Shown here: positions 1 through 8,801 of the stretch, in pieces
Position numbering within the stretch: the first letter of the stretch is position 1
How the letters are laid out: each line of letters opens with the position of its first letter
The notes under the pieces: model-generated
What the model saw: only the letters and a program-made list of their open reading frames with translations
What the model was told of the DNA's origin: nothing
The model's database searches: none
From: Marinobacter denitrificans
Lineage (GTDB): Bacteria > Pseudomonadota > Gammaproteobacteria > Pseudomonadales > Oleiphilaceae
Assembly (NCBI RefSeq): GCF_008795955.1
Contig: NZ_VMHN01000002.1
Coordinates: 682,001-746,000, forward strand
Reading direction: 5' to 3'
Length of the DNA stretch: 64,000 nt
Translations under genes and position numbers: made by a program

Positions 1-1022
1 TCGTCGGCACTGATATCGTCGTCCCGGTCTACCGGTCGCTGCAAACCCATTGGGTCCTCGGCATGGGGATGGGATTCGTCTCCCTGCATCATCCAGATGC
101 TGTCGTCGTTATCACTTTCCTCTTCCTCTTCTGTGGCTTTGCGTTCGTTGGGACGACGGGCCAGGTGCCCTGCTCTGGGCGTTTCGTCGCCTTCCTCAGC
201 GTCTTTTGAAGGGTCAGTTGCTGTATCCGTGACAGCTTCTGCGGGCGGGAGCCGGAAATCGCCACTCCACCAATCCTTCAGTAACGGCCGTGGGCCCAGT
301 CGTTTCTCATCCACACCTTTGGGAACCAGCCCCAGCTCACCGATCAACTGGCGAGCACAGGCCAGAGACCTGGCCGGAGACTCGCAAAAAGGTACCTGGT
401 CATGCAGTTGCTGACCTCCCAACTCAAGAAAGGAACGGAACAACCGCTCCAGCGGCTGCCTTGAGGCCGGAAATCGGTGTAATGGCGGCCGCACGGTCAG
501 GGCTCGCGCCCGCAGCTGCTCAAGCGCTCCAGTCATGCCTGGCAGGGCCGCTGTCAGTTCCTGATCCGCGGAGTAGGCTTCCAACAGCAGATAAACATCT
601 GCCAGCAGCGGAAGCATATCTTTGCTGTGGATCTCCGCCCCACCCCGCCGGGCTCGATAAACCTGCTGCAGCGCCATGGCCCGATAGAGCATTGTGGCTT
701 CACCCGTATCGGCAATGCCCAGATCAGGTGGTAGCCAGATAGATACACCATCGGTGGCCGGAACTGAGTATTCGCATCTGGGCCTGCTGTCATGCCTGAA
801 CAGGATCGACAACATGGTGGTATGGGCTGGGGGCTGCGCGACACGCATGGGAAAACCTGTACCAAACACAGCTGTGATCAGCAGGTCCAGTCGGGTTGCA
901 ACGTCCCGCAGTGTGACGGTGCGGACGGCGTCTGGGGATGTCTGGTAACGTTGCCACAGCCTTTGTGCGTAAATGGTGGTGTGGCGGGCAACGTCACTGA
1001 TGACCTCTTCTGCTTCAGCCAT
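1..1022 (-). CDS. norD: NorD, nitric oxide reductase activation protein (partial, C-terminus beyond window)
   Basis: This is an uninterrupted minus-strand frame of 340 codons from an ATG at 1022 to the left edge of the window. It begins MAEAEEVISDVARHTT and ends in a highly acidic stretch (EEEEESDNDD). Its position directly after norQ and the low-complexity acidic middle match NorD, a cytoplasmic protein with a C-terminal von Willebrand A domain that works with the NorQ ATPase to mature NO reductase. The VWA/MIDAS part would lie outside the window, so the assignment rests mainly on operon context and overall character. A GGGAG ribosome binding site sits 6 bases before the ATG. The gap to norQ is 47 bases, consistent with co-transcription. 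Confidence 0.8.
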   Translation of the reverse strand, partial: MAEAEEVISDVARHTTIYAQRLWQRYQTSPDAVRTVTLRDVATRLDLLITAVFGTGFPMRVAQPPAHTTMLSILFRHDSRPRCEYSVPATDGVSIWLPPDLGIADTGEATMLYRAMALQQVYRARRGGAEIHSKDMLPLLADVYLLLEAYSADQELTAALPGMTGALEQLRARALTVRPPLHRFPASRQPLERLFRSFLELGGQQLHDQVPFCESPARSLACARQLIGELGLVPKGVDEKRLGPRPLLKDWWSGDFRLPPAEAVTDTATDPSKDAEEGDETPRAGHLARRPNERKATEEEEESDNDDSIWMMQGDESHPHAEDPMGLQRPVDRDDDISAD

Positions 1023-1069
1023 GAAGGGCTCCCGCTAGCGCCGGTGTGTTGGCACGGTGCGCGCCAGGT

Positions 1070-1888
1070 TCAGACGAACGTAACATCTACCAGATCATGC
1101 ATGGCCCCAACCAGGGATTCGTCATCCGACAATGGTGAAACAAGCCCCGCGTAACATGCTTCTTTTACTGGAATACCCCGGCCCACGAGGCTCGCTGTTG
1201 CGATCAGAAGGCGGGTGCTGGGAACCTCCGCCAGGCCCCGGTCGCGGAGTGACCGGATTCGGTGAGCCAGGTTCACCAGGGCGCGGGCGGTTGCCGGATC
1301 TGCCCCACTCTCCTGCATCACAATCCTGGCTTCCTGCTCTGCGGGGGGAAAGTCCAGGTCCATCGCGACGAAACGCTGTCGCGTGCTGGGTTTCAGGTCC
1401 TTCAGCATTCGCTGATAGCCCGGGTTATAGGAAACCACCAACTGGAACCCGGGCGCCGCGCGGACCGTCTCACCGGTCTTGTCGATGGGGAGAATACGCC
1501 GGTGGTCCGTCAGGGCATGAAGAACGACGATGGTGTCCTGCCGTGCTTCTACCACTTCGTCCAGATAGCAGATGGCCCCTTCCCGGACGGCCTTTGTCAG
1601 CGGGCCGTCCTGCCAGACGGTGCCGTCATGGCGGATCAGGTAACGCCCGATAAGATCGCTGGCAGTAAGATCATCGTGACAGGGAATGGTGACCAGTTTC
1701 CGGCCCAGGCGCCAGGCCATGTATTCCACAAACCGGGTTTTCCCACAACCGGTCGGCCCCTTGAGCATGACTGCGAGTTTTCCCTCATGGCACTGCTCAA
1801 AGATACGTACCTCCTCTCCCGACGGGAGGTAGTACGGCATCTCGCCCGTGCGGTCTTCCTCGCTCCTGACCAGTTCATCAACAGACAC
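1070..1888 (-). CDS. norQ: NorQ, AAA+ ATPase for nitric oxide reductase maturation
   Basis: This is a 272-residue MoxR/NorQ/CbbQ-type AAA+ ATPase. The Walker A motif GPTGCGKT is at residues 44-51 and the Walker B segment AICYLDEV at about 105-112, followed by a sensor-like SYNPGYQ segment. NorQ is thought to form rings that act with NorD to insert the non-haem iron or otherwise activate NorCB. The start is GTG at 1888, one base after the norB stop codon, with GAGG about 10 bases upstream inside norB, so translation is probably coupled. The length is normal for the family. It lies between norB and norD, the standard order. Confidence 0.93.
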   Translation of the reverse strand: MSVDELVRSEEDRTGEMPYYLPSGEEVRIFEQCHEGKLAVMLKGPTGCGKTRFVEYMAWRLGRKLVTIPCHDDLTASDLIGRYLIRHDGTVWQDGPLTKAVREGAICYLDEVVEARQDTIVVLHALTDHRRILPIDKTGETVRAAPGFQLVVSYNPGYQRMLKDLKPSTRQRFVAMDLDFPPAEQEARIVMQESGADPATARALVNLAHRIRSLRDRGLAEVPSTRLLIATASLVGRGIPVKEACYAGLVSPLSDDESLVGAMHDLVDVTFV

Positions 1889-1889
1889 G

Positions 1890-3278
1890 TTATACCGTTC
1901 CTCGTTCCGCTTCGGTGTTGCCTACGTCGCCGCTGACCGGAACAGTGTCATCCGCGCGATCCAGCACCGGCCGGTAACGGAAGAAGTCGAAGATATATAG
2001 CCCGACACCTGTCGCGAATATGGTGCCGGTCGCGATAAGCATCAGAAAATGAACCTGAATCTTGAGCTGCGCATCCAGGTACCCCATACCCATTACCCGC
2101 TCCAGATAGACCTGTCCGATACCTGCGGTGGCGAAGGAAAGTGTCATGCCGAACATGCCACCCACCTGCATCCAGAATGCCCAGTACCCCATGGTGGTGC
2201 CCTTTTCCGGGCGCCCAGGGCACATCTGGGGAAGGGCATAGGAAATCATGGCCAGTATAATCATGGCATAGGCTCCGTAGAACGCAGCATGGCCATGCAT
2301 GGCAGTGATCAACGTACCATGAGTCCACTTGTTAATGTCGGGGAAGGTATGGGCCAGGCCCAGTAACCCCGCACCAAACAAGGCGAACAAGGCACTGCCA
2401 ATAGTCCAGTGCAATGCCTGCGCATTCGGATGAGCAAGCCCTGAGCGGCGCATGGCGCTGTACGCGAAGATTGCCATGCCCACCAGAGCCGCAGGCTCAA
2501 GAGCACTGAAAAGTCCGCCAATCGGAAGCCAGTACTGAGGAACGCCTACCCAGTAATAGTGGTGGGCCGTGCCGAGGATACCCGCTATGAAAACCAGGCC
2601 GACTATCACGTACAGCCACTTCTCCATTACCTCACGGTCGGCCCCGGAGAGGCGAATAAGAAGGTAAGCAAGGAAGGAGCCCATAATCATCATCCAGACA
2701 CCTTCAACCCACAGGTGGATTGTCCACCACCGATAGTAGATGGACACAGTGTAGTTTTCGTAGTGAAGCAGTGCGGGAAGGAACAGCACCGCCGAGCTGA
2801 CCAAACCGAGTAATAGCACGCCTTCGGTGGTGGTAAATCGTCCTGACTTCTTGATAGTCATGCCGATGTTGTAGAGAAAAATCAGCATACAAATCACAAT
2901 CACGATCTTGTGGGGGAGTGGCTGCTCCAGCAGCTTGTTGCCGGTACCGTAACGGAACAGATAGCCGATAATGGCGGCCACTCCCATCAACGTCCACAGG
3001 ATCAACTGGATGTAGGCCAGTTTTGTGCTATGCAGTTCTGTGCGGGATTCATCCGGCACCAGCCAGTAGGTGCCGCCCATGAAACCGGCCAGCACCCAGA
3101 CAATCAGCAGGTTGGTATGAATAACCTTGGTTACATCAAACGGCAGGATGTACAACAAGGGGTCCGGTCCCAGGTATTTGGCAGCCGACAGCAGGCCAAA
3201 TACCAACTGCAAACCAAAGAGCGCCATGGCAACTGCAAAATACCAGTAGGCAACGGACTGCGACCTGTATCGCATCAT
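1890..3278 (-). CDS. norB: NorB, nitric oxide reductase catalytic subunit (cytochrome b)
   Basis: This 462-residue protein with about 12 hydrophobic segments is the haem-copper-oxidase-superfamily subunit that reduces NO to N2O at a haem b3/non-haem iron site. Ligand motifs are clear: VIHTNLLI for low-spin haem, HLWVEG, AHHYYWVG, and HGHAAFYGAYA for the active-site and haem histidines. The SALEP glutamate is present. One oddity: in well-studied cNORs the segment reads HLWVEGVWE, with a second conserved glutamate (E202 in Paracoccus numbering, from memory); here it reads HLWVEGVWM, so that glutamate is Met (codon 2691-2693). The gene follows norC by 55 bases and is one base from norQ. It starts at tandem ATG codons behind GGGAG. 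Confidence 0.95.
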   Translation of the reverse strand: MMRYRSQSVAYWYFAVAMALFGLQLVFGLLSAAKYLGPDPLLYILPFDVTKVIHTNLLIVWVLAGFMGGTYWLVPDESRTELHSTKLAYIQLILWTLMGVAAIIGYLFRYGTGNKLLEQPLPHKIVIVICMLIFLYNIGMTIKKSGRFTTTEGVLLLGLVSSAVLFLPALLHYENYTVSIYYRWWTIHLWVEGVWMMIMGSFLAYLLIRLSGADREVMEKWLYVIVGLVFIAGILGTAHHYYWVGVPQYWLPIGGLFSALEPAALVGMAIFAYSAMRRSGLAHPNAQALHWTIGSALFALFGAGLLGLAHTFPDINKWTHGTLITAMHGHAAFYGAYAMIILAMISYALPQMCPGRPEKGTTMGYWAFWMQVGGMFGMTLSFATAGIGQVYLERVMGMGYLDAQLKIQVHFLMLIATGTIFATGVGLYIFDFFRYRPVLDRADDTVPVSGDVGNTEAERGTV

Positions 3279-3333
3279 TATTCTCCCTGTTGCTGGCGAA
3301 CCGACCTTGTGCGGGCCAAGGCTGCGGCGCGTT

Positions 3334-4164
3334 TTATTTGATAGACATCAGATAGGCGACCAGTTGATCAACCTCTTCGTCGGAGAGACTGTCCTCATAC
3401 CCCGTCGGCATGAATGAGGTTCCGTCAGCTGAATACATGGCACCAGGAACCAGATGGGCGCTGGGGGCGACGATGGATTCCCGGATATAACCCTCAATAT
3501 CGGTGGCCTCGCCCTGATACTCATCGGAGGCCAGAGCCTCTTCCGCACGGGTCACCAACCCCGCCATGGTTGGCCCGGCCATATCAGCACCAGGTGCAGT
3601 GGAGTGGCAGGAATTACACGCTGGGGACGCCGTCCGGAACAGTCGGTCGCCTTTCGCTATTGGGTCGTCGCCCTCGTCAACCGGTTTTGCGCCGGGGGGA
3701 TCTTCTCCCGCAGCGGCACTGCCGGCCGTCATCCCCCCGGTAACCAGGATTGGCCGGGGCGGCCAGCCCTGATTGTCCACGTTGGCAACCCAGTCGAGGA
3801 ACTGGATCAGGTCGTGGATTTCCTTGTCACTGAGATCCTGGGTGGGCATCAGGCGACGGTGCTTCTGTTCGTCATAAAAATTGGAGGGGTTTTTCATATA
3901 GGCCGTCAGATAGGCCTCGCCCCGATGTTGCGTAATCTTGGTCAGATCGGGGGCGTAGTAGGCGCCTTCGCCAAACAGGGTATGGCAATTGATGCAGTTG
4001 TATTTGTGCCACACATCCTTGCCATGGGTCACTTCCGGCGTGATGTTTTTGGAATGGGTCAGCTCCGGAAACTGACGGTGGCTGTCCACCGTCAATATCA
4101 GAAATATCAGAGCGGAAATCGCCGTGGCTGCAATAGCGAAGATACGTGACTGTCGGTTCGTCAT
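3334..4164 (-). CDS. norC: NorC-type cytochrome c subunit of NO reductase with an extra C-terminal cytochrome c domain
   Basis: This is a 276-residue membrane-anchored cytochrome. Residues 1-30 hold one transmembrane helix. Residues about 35-140 are a normal NorC domain: haem motif CINCH at 57-61, the FGEGAYYAPDL segment and a likely Met ligand at M106. A Gly/Ala/Pro/Asp-rich linker follows, then a second cytochrome c domain with CNSCH at 183-187 and a probable Met ligand in SFMPTGY (M252). Classical NorC is about 150 residues with one haem c, so this is a diheme fusion; the extra domain may be built-in electron-entry capacity (inference). I chose the ATG at 4164 behind GGCGGGA over a TTG at 4170. 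It lies 12 bases after the small upstream gene and 55 before norB. Confidence 0.9.
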   Translation of the reverse strand: MTNRQSRIFAIAATAISALIFLILTVDSHRQFPELTHSKNITPEVTHGKDVWHKYNCINCHTLFGEGAYYAPDLTKITQHRGEAYLTAYMKNPSNFYDEQKHRRLMPTQDLSDKEIHDLIQFLDWVANVDNQGWPPRPILVTGGMTAGSAAAGEDPPGAKPVDEGDDPIAKGDRLFRTASPACNSCHSTAPGADMAGPTMAGLVTRAEEALASDEYQGEATDIEGYIRESIVAPSAHLVPGAMYSADGTSFMPTGYEDSLSDEEVDQLVAYLMSIK

Positions 4165-4176
4165 GGTCAATCCCGC

Positions 4177-4302
4177 CTATACGCCAATACCATTCCAGTA
4201 AAATACTGAAATGGAAACTGCGTAAACGACCGCGGCCACCATCAGCGCCAGAACCACAAAACTGAAAATCCGTAACGGCGTGTAGAGCTTTCTCTGTTGC
4301 AT
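4177..4302 (-). CDS. 41-residue single-span membrane protein at the head of the nor operon
   Basis: This small gene encodes MQQRKLYTPLRIF followed by a hydrophobic helix (about residues 12-34), ending FYWNGIGV. The ATG at 4302 has a strong GGGAGG ribosome binding site 9 bases upstream, and the stop is only 12 bases before the norC start, so it is almost certainly the first gene of the nor transcript. The basic N-terminus suggests an N-in orientation. Small one-helix subunits accompany many haem-copper oxidases (for example CcoQ of cbb3 oxidases). A similar role as an assembly or stability subunit of NorCB is inference; I do not recognise a named family. Confidence 0.75.
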   Translation of the reverse strand: MQQRKLYTPLRIFSFVVLALMVAAVVYAVSISVFYWNGIGV

Positions 4303-4423
4303 GACATTAGACCTCCCTGGCCGGTCACAACCTAAAATGCAACCCGGATGCTTCTTTCAAGGTAGCAGTCTAACGCAACAGTGCAAGAAATCAGCTCGGT
4401 GCTCTCCATAGCGGGGGGCTTCT
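4303..4423 (-). promoter_or_regulatory. Upstream region of the nor operon
   Basis: About 120 bases separate the first nor gene from the end of trkH and must carry the nor promoter. The ribosome binding site is at about 4311-4317. I looked for an FNR/Dnr box (TTGAT-N4-ATCAA) and found only weak half-site-like sequence, so I do not assign a regulator. No Rho-independent terminator for trkH is obvious. Confidence 0.3.
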
Positions 4424-5881
4424 TCAACTCCGCCAAAATTGCGGCGAAAACATTACGAAAACACTTAGCAGTTCCAGCCTCCCCAGTAACATAGCAGCCA
4501 TTAAAACCCACTTGGCCGCATCCGGCAGTGGCTGAAAGTTGCCAGCCGGGCCAATGGTACCACCAAGCCCGGGGCCCACATTAGCCAAGGCGGTCGCGGC
4601 CCCGGTCAGACTCGTGACCAGATCCAGACCCAGCGCTGCCAGAACGGCTGCCACCACCGCCAGAGTTGCCAGAAAGATAAACGAGAACGCAACACTGGAG
4701 GCCACAATCTCATCACTGATGATTCGTCCATTGTAGTGTCTTGCGACTACCACATTGGGATGAAGCAATCTGAGCACTTGCTCCCTTAATAACAGCATGG
4801 ACAGTTGAAAACGAAAGATCTTCATGCCCCCACTGGTTGAGCCAGAACAGCCGCCCACAAAGGTCAGGAAGAAGAACAGCACAACCACGAAAGGCCCCCA
4901 AAGAGAATAGTCCTGGGAGGCAAAACCGGTAGTGGTTACAACAGATGTCACGTTGAACAAGGCGTGAACAAAGGCGTCCACGGGGAAAGTTCCGTCATTC
5001 AATACGCGATAGATCGCAATCAGGCTTGAGATCACTAGCAGGAACTTGAGGAAAAAATGAATTTGCTGGTCCCTCAGAAGGGGTTGAACCTGGCCATTGA
5101 GGAGTCTGACAAATAGAAAAAACGGGATGCCGCCCAGCATCATAAAGATACTTGATGCAAACAAAATGGAGAGTTGATCAAACTGCCCCATCGAACTGTC
5201 AGACGTTGAGTAGCCGCCGGTAGAAACTGTCGTCAGCGCATGATTCACCGCGTTAAAGAGGCTCATGCCCAAAGCCCAGTATGTGAATACACAACCTAAC
5301 GTCAGTGCGAGATAGCTGAACACCAGTCCCCGGGCCAGGCGGTTGGTACGCGGTACCGCTTTTTCGGTCCACTCGGACGACTCCGTGGCGAACAATCGCA
5401 TGCCACCGATTCTGAGAAATGGCAGGATTGCCACTGCCATTCCGATAATGCCGATGCCGCCCATCCACTGCATGATGGACCGCCAAAGCAGAATATCCCC
5501 GGGCAAATTATCCAGACCGCTCATCACGGTTGAGCCCGTGGTTGTCACCCCGGAAATACTCTCGAAAAAAGCGTCTGTGACACTCAGTTTGAGGTCGCTC
5601 AGCAACAATGGAAGGCTTGAGAACAACGGAATAACTACCCACGCGGACACAGTGAGGATAAACATCTGCCGTTGTTTCAGTGCATGGCGCTTGCGACCTG
5701 TGCTGAAAAAGCATACCAGGCCAACACCAAAACAGATGCTCGCGGATTTCACGAACGCCAGCCAGTCCGGTGTGTCTCCAAACATCAGAAGGTTCACCGG
5801 CAAGGTCATCAGAAAACTTAGAAGAATCAGCAGGAACCCAAGTATCTGAATAACCGGGAGGACATTAAACAGAGCAATCAT
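4424..5881 (-). CDS. trkH: TrkH-family potassium uptake channel subunit
   Basis: This is a 485-residue, strongly hydrophobic protein of the TrkH/TrkG/KtrB superfamily, the pore-forming subunit that imports K+ with a cytoplasmic TrkA ring. Selectivity-filter-like loops are visible (SGVTTTGSTV, TVSTGGYSTSD, SVVTTTGFASQDY, LANVGPGLG), as expected for four membrane-pore-membrane repeats. The end, LGRLELLSVFVMFSPQFWRS, is typical. I use ATG at 5881; a TTG sits one codon earlier. The ribosome binding site is weak. No trkA is in the window. It is divergent from a kdpDE-type sensor system, which suggests that this transporter rather than a Kdp ATPase is the local output (inference). Confidence 0.92.
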   Translation of the reverse strand: MIALFNVLPVIQILGFLLILLSFLMTLPVNLLMFGDTPDWLAFVKSASICFGVGLVCFFSTGRKRHALKQRQMFILTVSAWVVIPLFSSLPLLLSDLKLSVTDAFFESISGVTTTGSTVMSGLDNLPGDILLWRSIMQWMGGIGIIGMAVAILPFLRIGGMRLFATESSEWTEKAVPRTNRLARGLVFSYLALTLGCVFTYWALGMSLFNAVNHALTTVSTGGYSTSDSSMGQFDQLSILFASSIFMMLGGIPFFLFVRLLNGQVQPLLRDQQIHFFLKFLLVISSLIAIYRVLNDGTFPVDAFVHALFNVTSVVTTTGFASQDYSLWGPFVVVLFFFLTFVGGCSGSTSGGMKIFRFQLSMLLLREQVLRLLHPNVVVARHYNGRIISDEIVASSVAFSFIFLATLAVVAAVLAALGLDLVTSLTGAATALANVGPGLGGTIGPAGNFQPLPDAAKWVLMAAMLLGRLELLSVFVMFSPQFWRS

Positions 5882-5925
5882 CAAGGTCGCCCGAACTTTT
5901 CAAGTATCATTTTTGCAAATACACA

Positions 5926-5958
5926 ACCTATGACGGCTCCTGTTAATTGTGCATAGGT
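5926..5958. repeat. Inverted repeat ACCTATG/CATAGGT in the trkH-kdpD intergenic region
   Basis: Seven-base arms at 5926-5932 and 5952-5958 with a 19-base spacer, in the 220-base divergent promoter region. It lies close to trkH (whose start is at 5881) and could be an operator or a leader hairpin. No protein assignment is possible. Confidence 0.3.
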
Positions 5959-6059
5959 AGAAAAACCGGACACCACCGAGCCCTGCTCTCGACCAGATTT
6001 GCTTCAGACGGCGTAAGGAAATCACATCTCGGGTAAAATTAGGACGTTTCTATGCGATT

Positions 6060-6078
6060 TTTTACGGTAATTTTACGG
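6060..6078 (+). promoter_or_regulatory. Direct repeat TTTTACGG x2, possible KdpE-type operator
   Basis: Two exact TTTTACGG copies start at 6060 and 6071, so they are spaced 11 bases apart, one helical turn. They lie 24-42 bases upstream of the GTG used here for kdpD and inside the region shared with trkH. OmpR-family regulators such as KdpE bind T-rich direct repeats at about one-turn spacing, so this is a reasonable candidate. It is inference from spacing and position only. Confidence 0.4.
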
Positions 6079-6101
6079 CATCGTGGGCGTAGCTATAAGA
6101 A

Positions 6102-8801
6102 GTGTGTGAGAAAATTTCGCACTCCCGTATGCAAGAACGGAGTTTCCCGTTGGCTGAAGCTTACAAGGGCGTCGAGAAATCAAAAAGCCGTGGCGACCTC
6201 AAGATCTATCTTGGTGCGGCTCCTGGAGTTGGGAAAACCCATCAAATGCTTCATGCAGCCCGCGAGTTGCAACGACAGGGCGTTGACGTGGTCGTTGGGG
6301 TTGCTGAACCCCATGGCTTGTCCGAAACGCAGGTTCCGAGCCAGGCTCTTGAGCACCTGCCGCCATATGAGAGTGAGTACGCGGGTGAGCGATTCCGGGA
6401 ATTCGACCTCGACGCAGCTTTGAAACGAAGACCAGAGGTCCTGCTTCTGGAGGAGCTGGCTCATCGGAATATCCCCGGGGCCAGACACCCCCGACGCTAT
6501 CAGGACATTGAAGAGTTGTTGGATCAGGGGATTACCGTCTGGACGACGGTCAACATCCAACATCTGGAGAGTCTTTCGGATGTGGTTGCCAGTATCATCG
6601 GCGTGCGAATACCCGATACTGTGCCTGACTCTATCCTCGAGCGGGCTCGCGACGTTGTATTGGTAGATCTCCCCCCCTCGGAATTGCAGGAACGGCTAAA
6701 ACAGGGAAAGATTTACTTGCCTGAGCAGGCCTGCAAGGGCATTGACGGGTATTTCTCGCAATCCAATCTATCCGCTTTGCGCGAGCTTGCGGTTCAGACC
6801 GTCGCCGAGCGGCTCGATACCGATGTTCGCGAAACCATGCAATCCCCGGGCATCGAAGGCCCCTGGCACATTCGGTCAAGAATGCTGGTGGCCGTGGATG
6901 GTTCCGGACAGAGTGAAATTCTTGTGCGAGCAGCTCGCCGGCTGGCCGAACGACGCAAAGTTCCCTGGACCGTTGTCACTGTGGACAATGGCCGGGCAGG
7001 AACCGGTGAACGTCAACGTTTGGAGAAAGTGTTTGATCTGGCTACCCGCTTGGGAGCTGAGGTCAAGACGCTTCGCGGCCACGACGTGCCGGAAGAACTT
7101 CTGACCTTCGCAAGGGAGCAGAGCGTTACAACGCTCATTCTCGGCCGTTCCCACAAGCCCTGGTGGCACTTTCGGAAATCCACAAGCCAGATGGTGCTGA
7201 CACAAGCGCAAGCCTTTGAAGTCACCTTTATTCCGGTGCCCGTAAAACAACGCCGACGGGTTGCTGAAGCCGCCAGCGAACCGGTTCGATGGAGCGACTA
7301 TGCATGGGCCGTAGGCAGCGTCGGGGCCGCTACAGTAATATCAATGGGGCTCCAGAATGTTCTCCCGCTGGGCAACCTGTCCCTGATTTTCCTGACCTCC
7401 GTGTTATGGGTTGCCGCACGAACCGGCATTCGGCCCGCTCTGTTCACGGCAGCTTTGAGTTTTCTGACCTACAACTTTTTCTTCACGGAGCCCCGGTTGA
7501 CCTTCCACATGGTGGATACCGACGAACTTCTGACCGTGGTGTTCTTTCTGATTATCGCCGTGACAGGGGGAAACCTCGCCGGTCGATTGCGGGATCAGGT
7601 CCAGATGCTGCGCGCGTCAAACGACCTCACCGATGCACACCTGCAGTTTACCCGACGCCTCGCCTCCGCCCCGGATATCACTTCGGTCCAGAGGGAAGCA
7701 GTCGAGTCGCTCCATGCCCAGCTCAAGCTACCGTTGATTATTGCTCAAAAGGCTCCTGAAAATGGTTCGGGTGAGGTTGTCATCCAGAGCGGCCCTTCGA
7801 ATCCCTTGAACGAGAGGGCTCATTCCGCTATCGACTGGGCGATCACAAACGGCAAACCCAGCGGTGCTTTTTCCGACACGCTGAATAGTCTTCCGTGGCG
7901 CTTCGAGCCGATTGAAGCGGGCGGCGAGGTGTATGGCGTACTTGGTCTCCGGGTGGATGACATGACCCCGGAGTATTACCGGGGTCTCGCCATCAGCGTT
8001 TACGTGCATCAACTCGGCCTGGCGTGGTTCCGAACCCACCTGGCGGCAAATTTATCTGCCTCACGGGTGGCGGAGGAAACTGAACGACTGCGCTCCGCCC
8101 TGCTCTCCTCGATTTCACACGATCTGCGTACACCGCTCTCCTCCATGATCGGTTCTGCCAGTACGTTGAAATCGATGTTTGACAGACTCTCCGAAGAAGA
8201 CCGGGAAAGTCTTCTTGATTCACTCCTCGGCGAAGGCGAACGCCTGGACCGCTACATCCGAAACCTGCTGGATATGACGAAATTGGGCCAAGGCACACTG
8301 AAGATCGAGGGAGACTGGATAGCGCTCACGGATATTCTGTCTTCCGCGCTCAGACGGACCCGAAACCTGATGTCGAAAATCCAGGTGGTGCGGTCTGTCG
8401 AAGAGGATCTACCCCTGCTATTTGTGCACCCGGCCCTCATTGAACAGGCCTTGGTAAATGTTCTGGAAAACGCCGCCAAGTTTGCACCTGATGGCTCTAC
8501 CCTGACCATTCAGGCTCACCGGGAAGATAAAGAGCTTATTATTGCTATTTCGGACGAGGGCCCGGGCATCCCGGAAGACCAGCGCAGCGAGGTGTTCGAT
8601 ATGTTTTTCACAGGTGGCGAAGGAGATCGGGGGCCTCATGGTAGCGGACTAGGACTGGCCATTTGTCACGGTATGGTCGCAGCCCATGGCGGCCGAATTC
8701 ACGCGTTGGCTGGTCCGAATGGGCACGGAGCCACCATCGAAATGGCCCTGCCCCTGACAGAATCACCTGAACAAGAGTTCAATCGGGAATCCATTGAATG
8801 A
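6102..8801 (+). CDS. kdpD: KdpD-family osmosensitive/K+ sensor histidine kinase
   Basis: This 899-residue sensor kinase has the full KdpD layout. The N-terminal KdpD domain has an ATP-binding motif GAAPGVGKT at 38-46 and the DELAH-like LLLEELAHRNIPG. A universal-stress-protein-like domain spans about 255-370, followed by four hydrophobic segments (DUF4118, about 395-500), a GAF-like region, then HisKA with phospho-acceptor His673 in SISHDLRTP and HATPase boxes DEGPGIPE and GSGLGLAI. KdpD normally senses K+ limitation and phosphorylates KdpE. The start is uncertain: GTG at 6102, or ATG at 6129 within the same frame; neither has a strong ribosome binding site. It overlaps kdpE by 4 bases. No kdpFABC genes are present, and TrkH is the divergent neighbour. 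Confidence 0.93.
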   Translation: MCEKISHSRMQERSFPLAEAYKGVEKSKSRGDLKIYLGAAPGVGKTHQMLHAARELQRQGVDVVVGVAEPHGLSETQVPSQALEHLPPYESEYAGERFREFDLDAALKRRPEVLLLEELAHRNIPGARHPRRYQDIEELLDQGITVWTTVNIQHLESLSDVVASIIGVRIPDTVPDSILERARDVVLVDLPPSELQERLKQGKIYLPEQACKGIDGYFSQSNLSALRELAVQTVAERLDTDVRETMQSPGIEGPWHIRSRMLVAVDGSGQSEILVRAARRLAERRKVPWTVVTVDNGRAGTGERQRLEKVFDLATRLGAEVKTLRGHDVPEELLTFAREQSVTTLILGRSHKPWWHFRKSTSQMVLTQAQAFEVTFIPVPVKQRRRVAEAASEPVRWSDYAWAVGSVGAATVISMGLQNVLPLGNLSLIFLTSVLWVAARTGIRPALFTAALSFLTYNFFFTEPRLTFHMVDTDELLTVVFFLIIAVTGGNLAGRLRDQVQMLRASNDLTDAHLQFTRRLASAPDITSVQREAVESLHAQLKLPLIIAQKAPENGSGEVVIQSGPSNPLNERAHSAIDWAITNGKPSGAFSDTLNSLPWRFEPIEAGGEVYGVLGLRVDDMTPEYYRGLAISVYVHQLGLAWFRTHLAANLSASRVAEETERLRSALLSSISHDLRTPLSSMIGSASTLKSMFDRLSEEDRESLLDSLLGEGERLDRYIRNLLDMTKLGQGTLKIEGDWIALTDILSSALRRTRNLMSKIQVVRSVEEDLPLLFVHPALIEQALVNVLENAAKFAPDGSTLTIQAHREDKELIIAISDEGPGIPEDQRSEVFDMFFTGGEGDRGPHGSGLGLAICHGMVAAHGGRIHALAGPNGHGATIEMALPLTESPEQEFNRESIE

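Noticed and set aside
4303-4423. FNR/Dnr box before the nor operon
   Set aside because: Only poor half-sites were found; no TTGAT-N4-ATCAA match.
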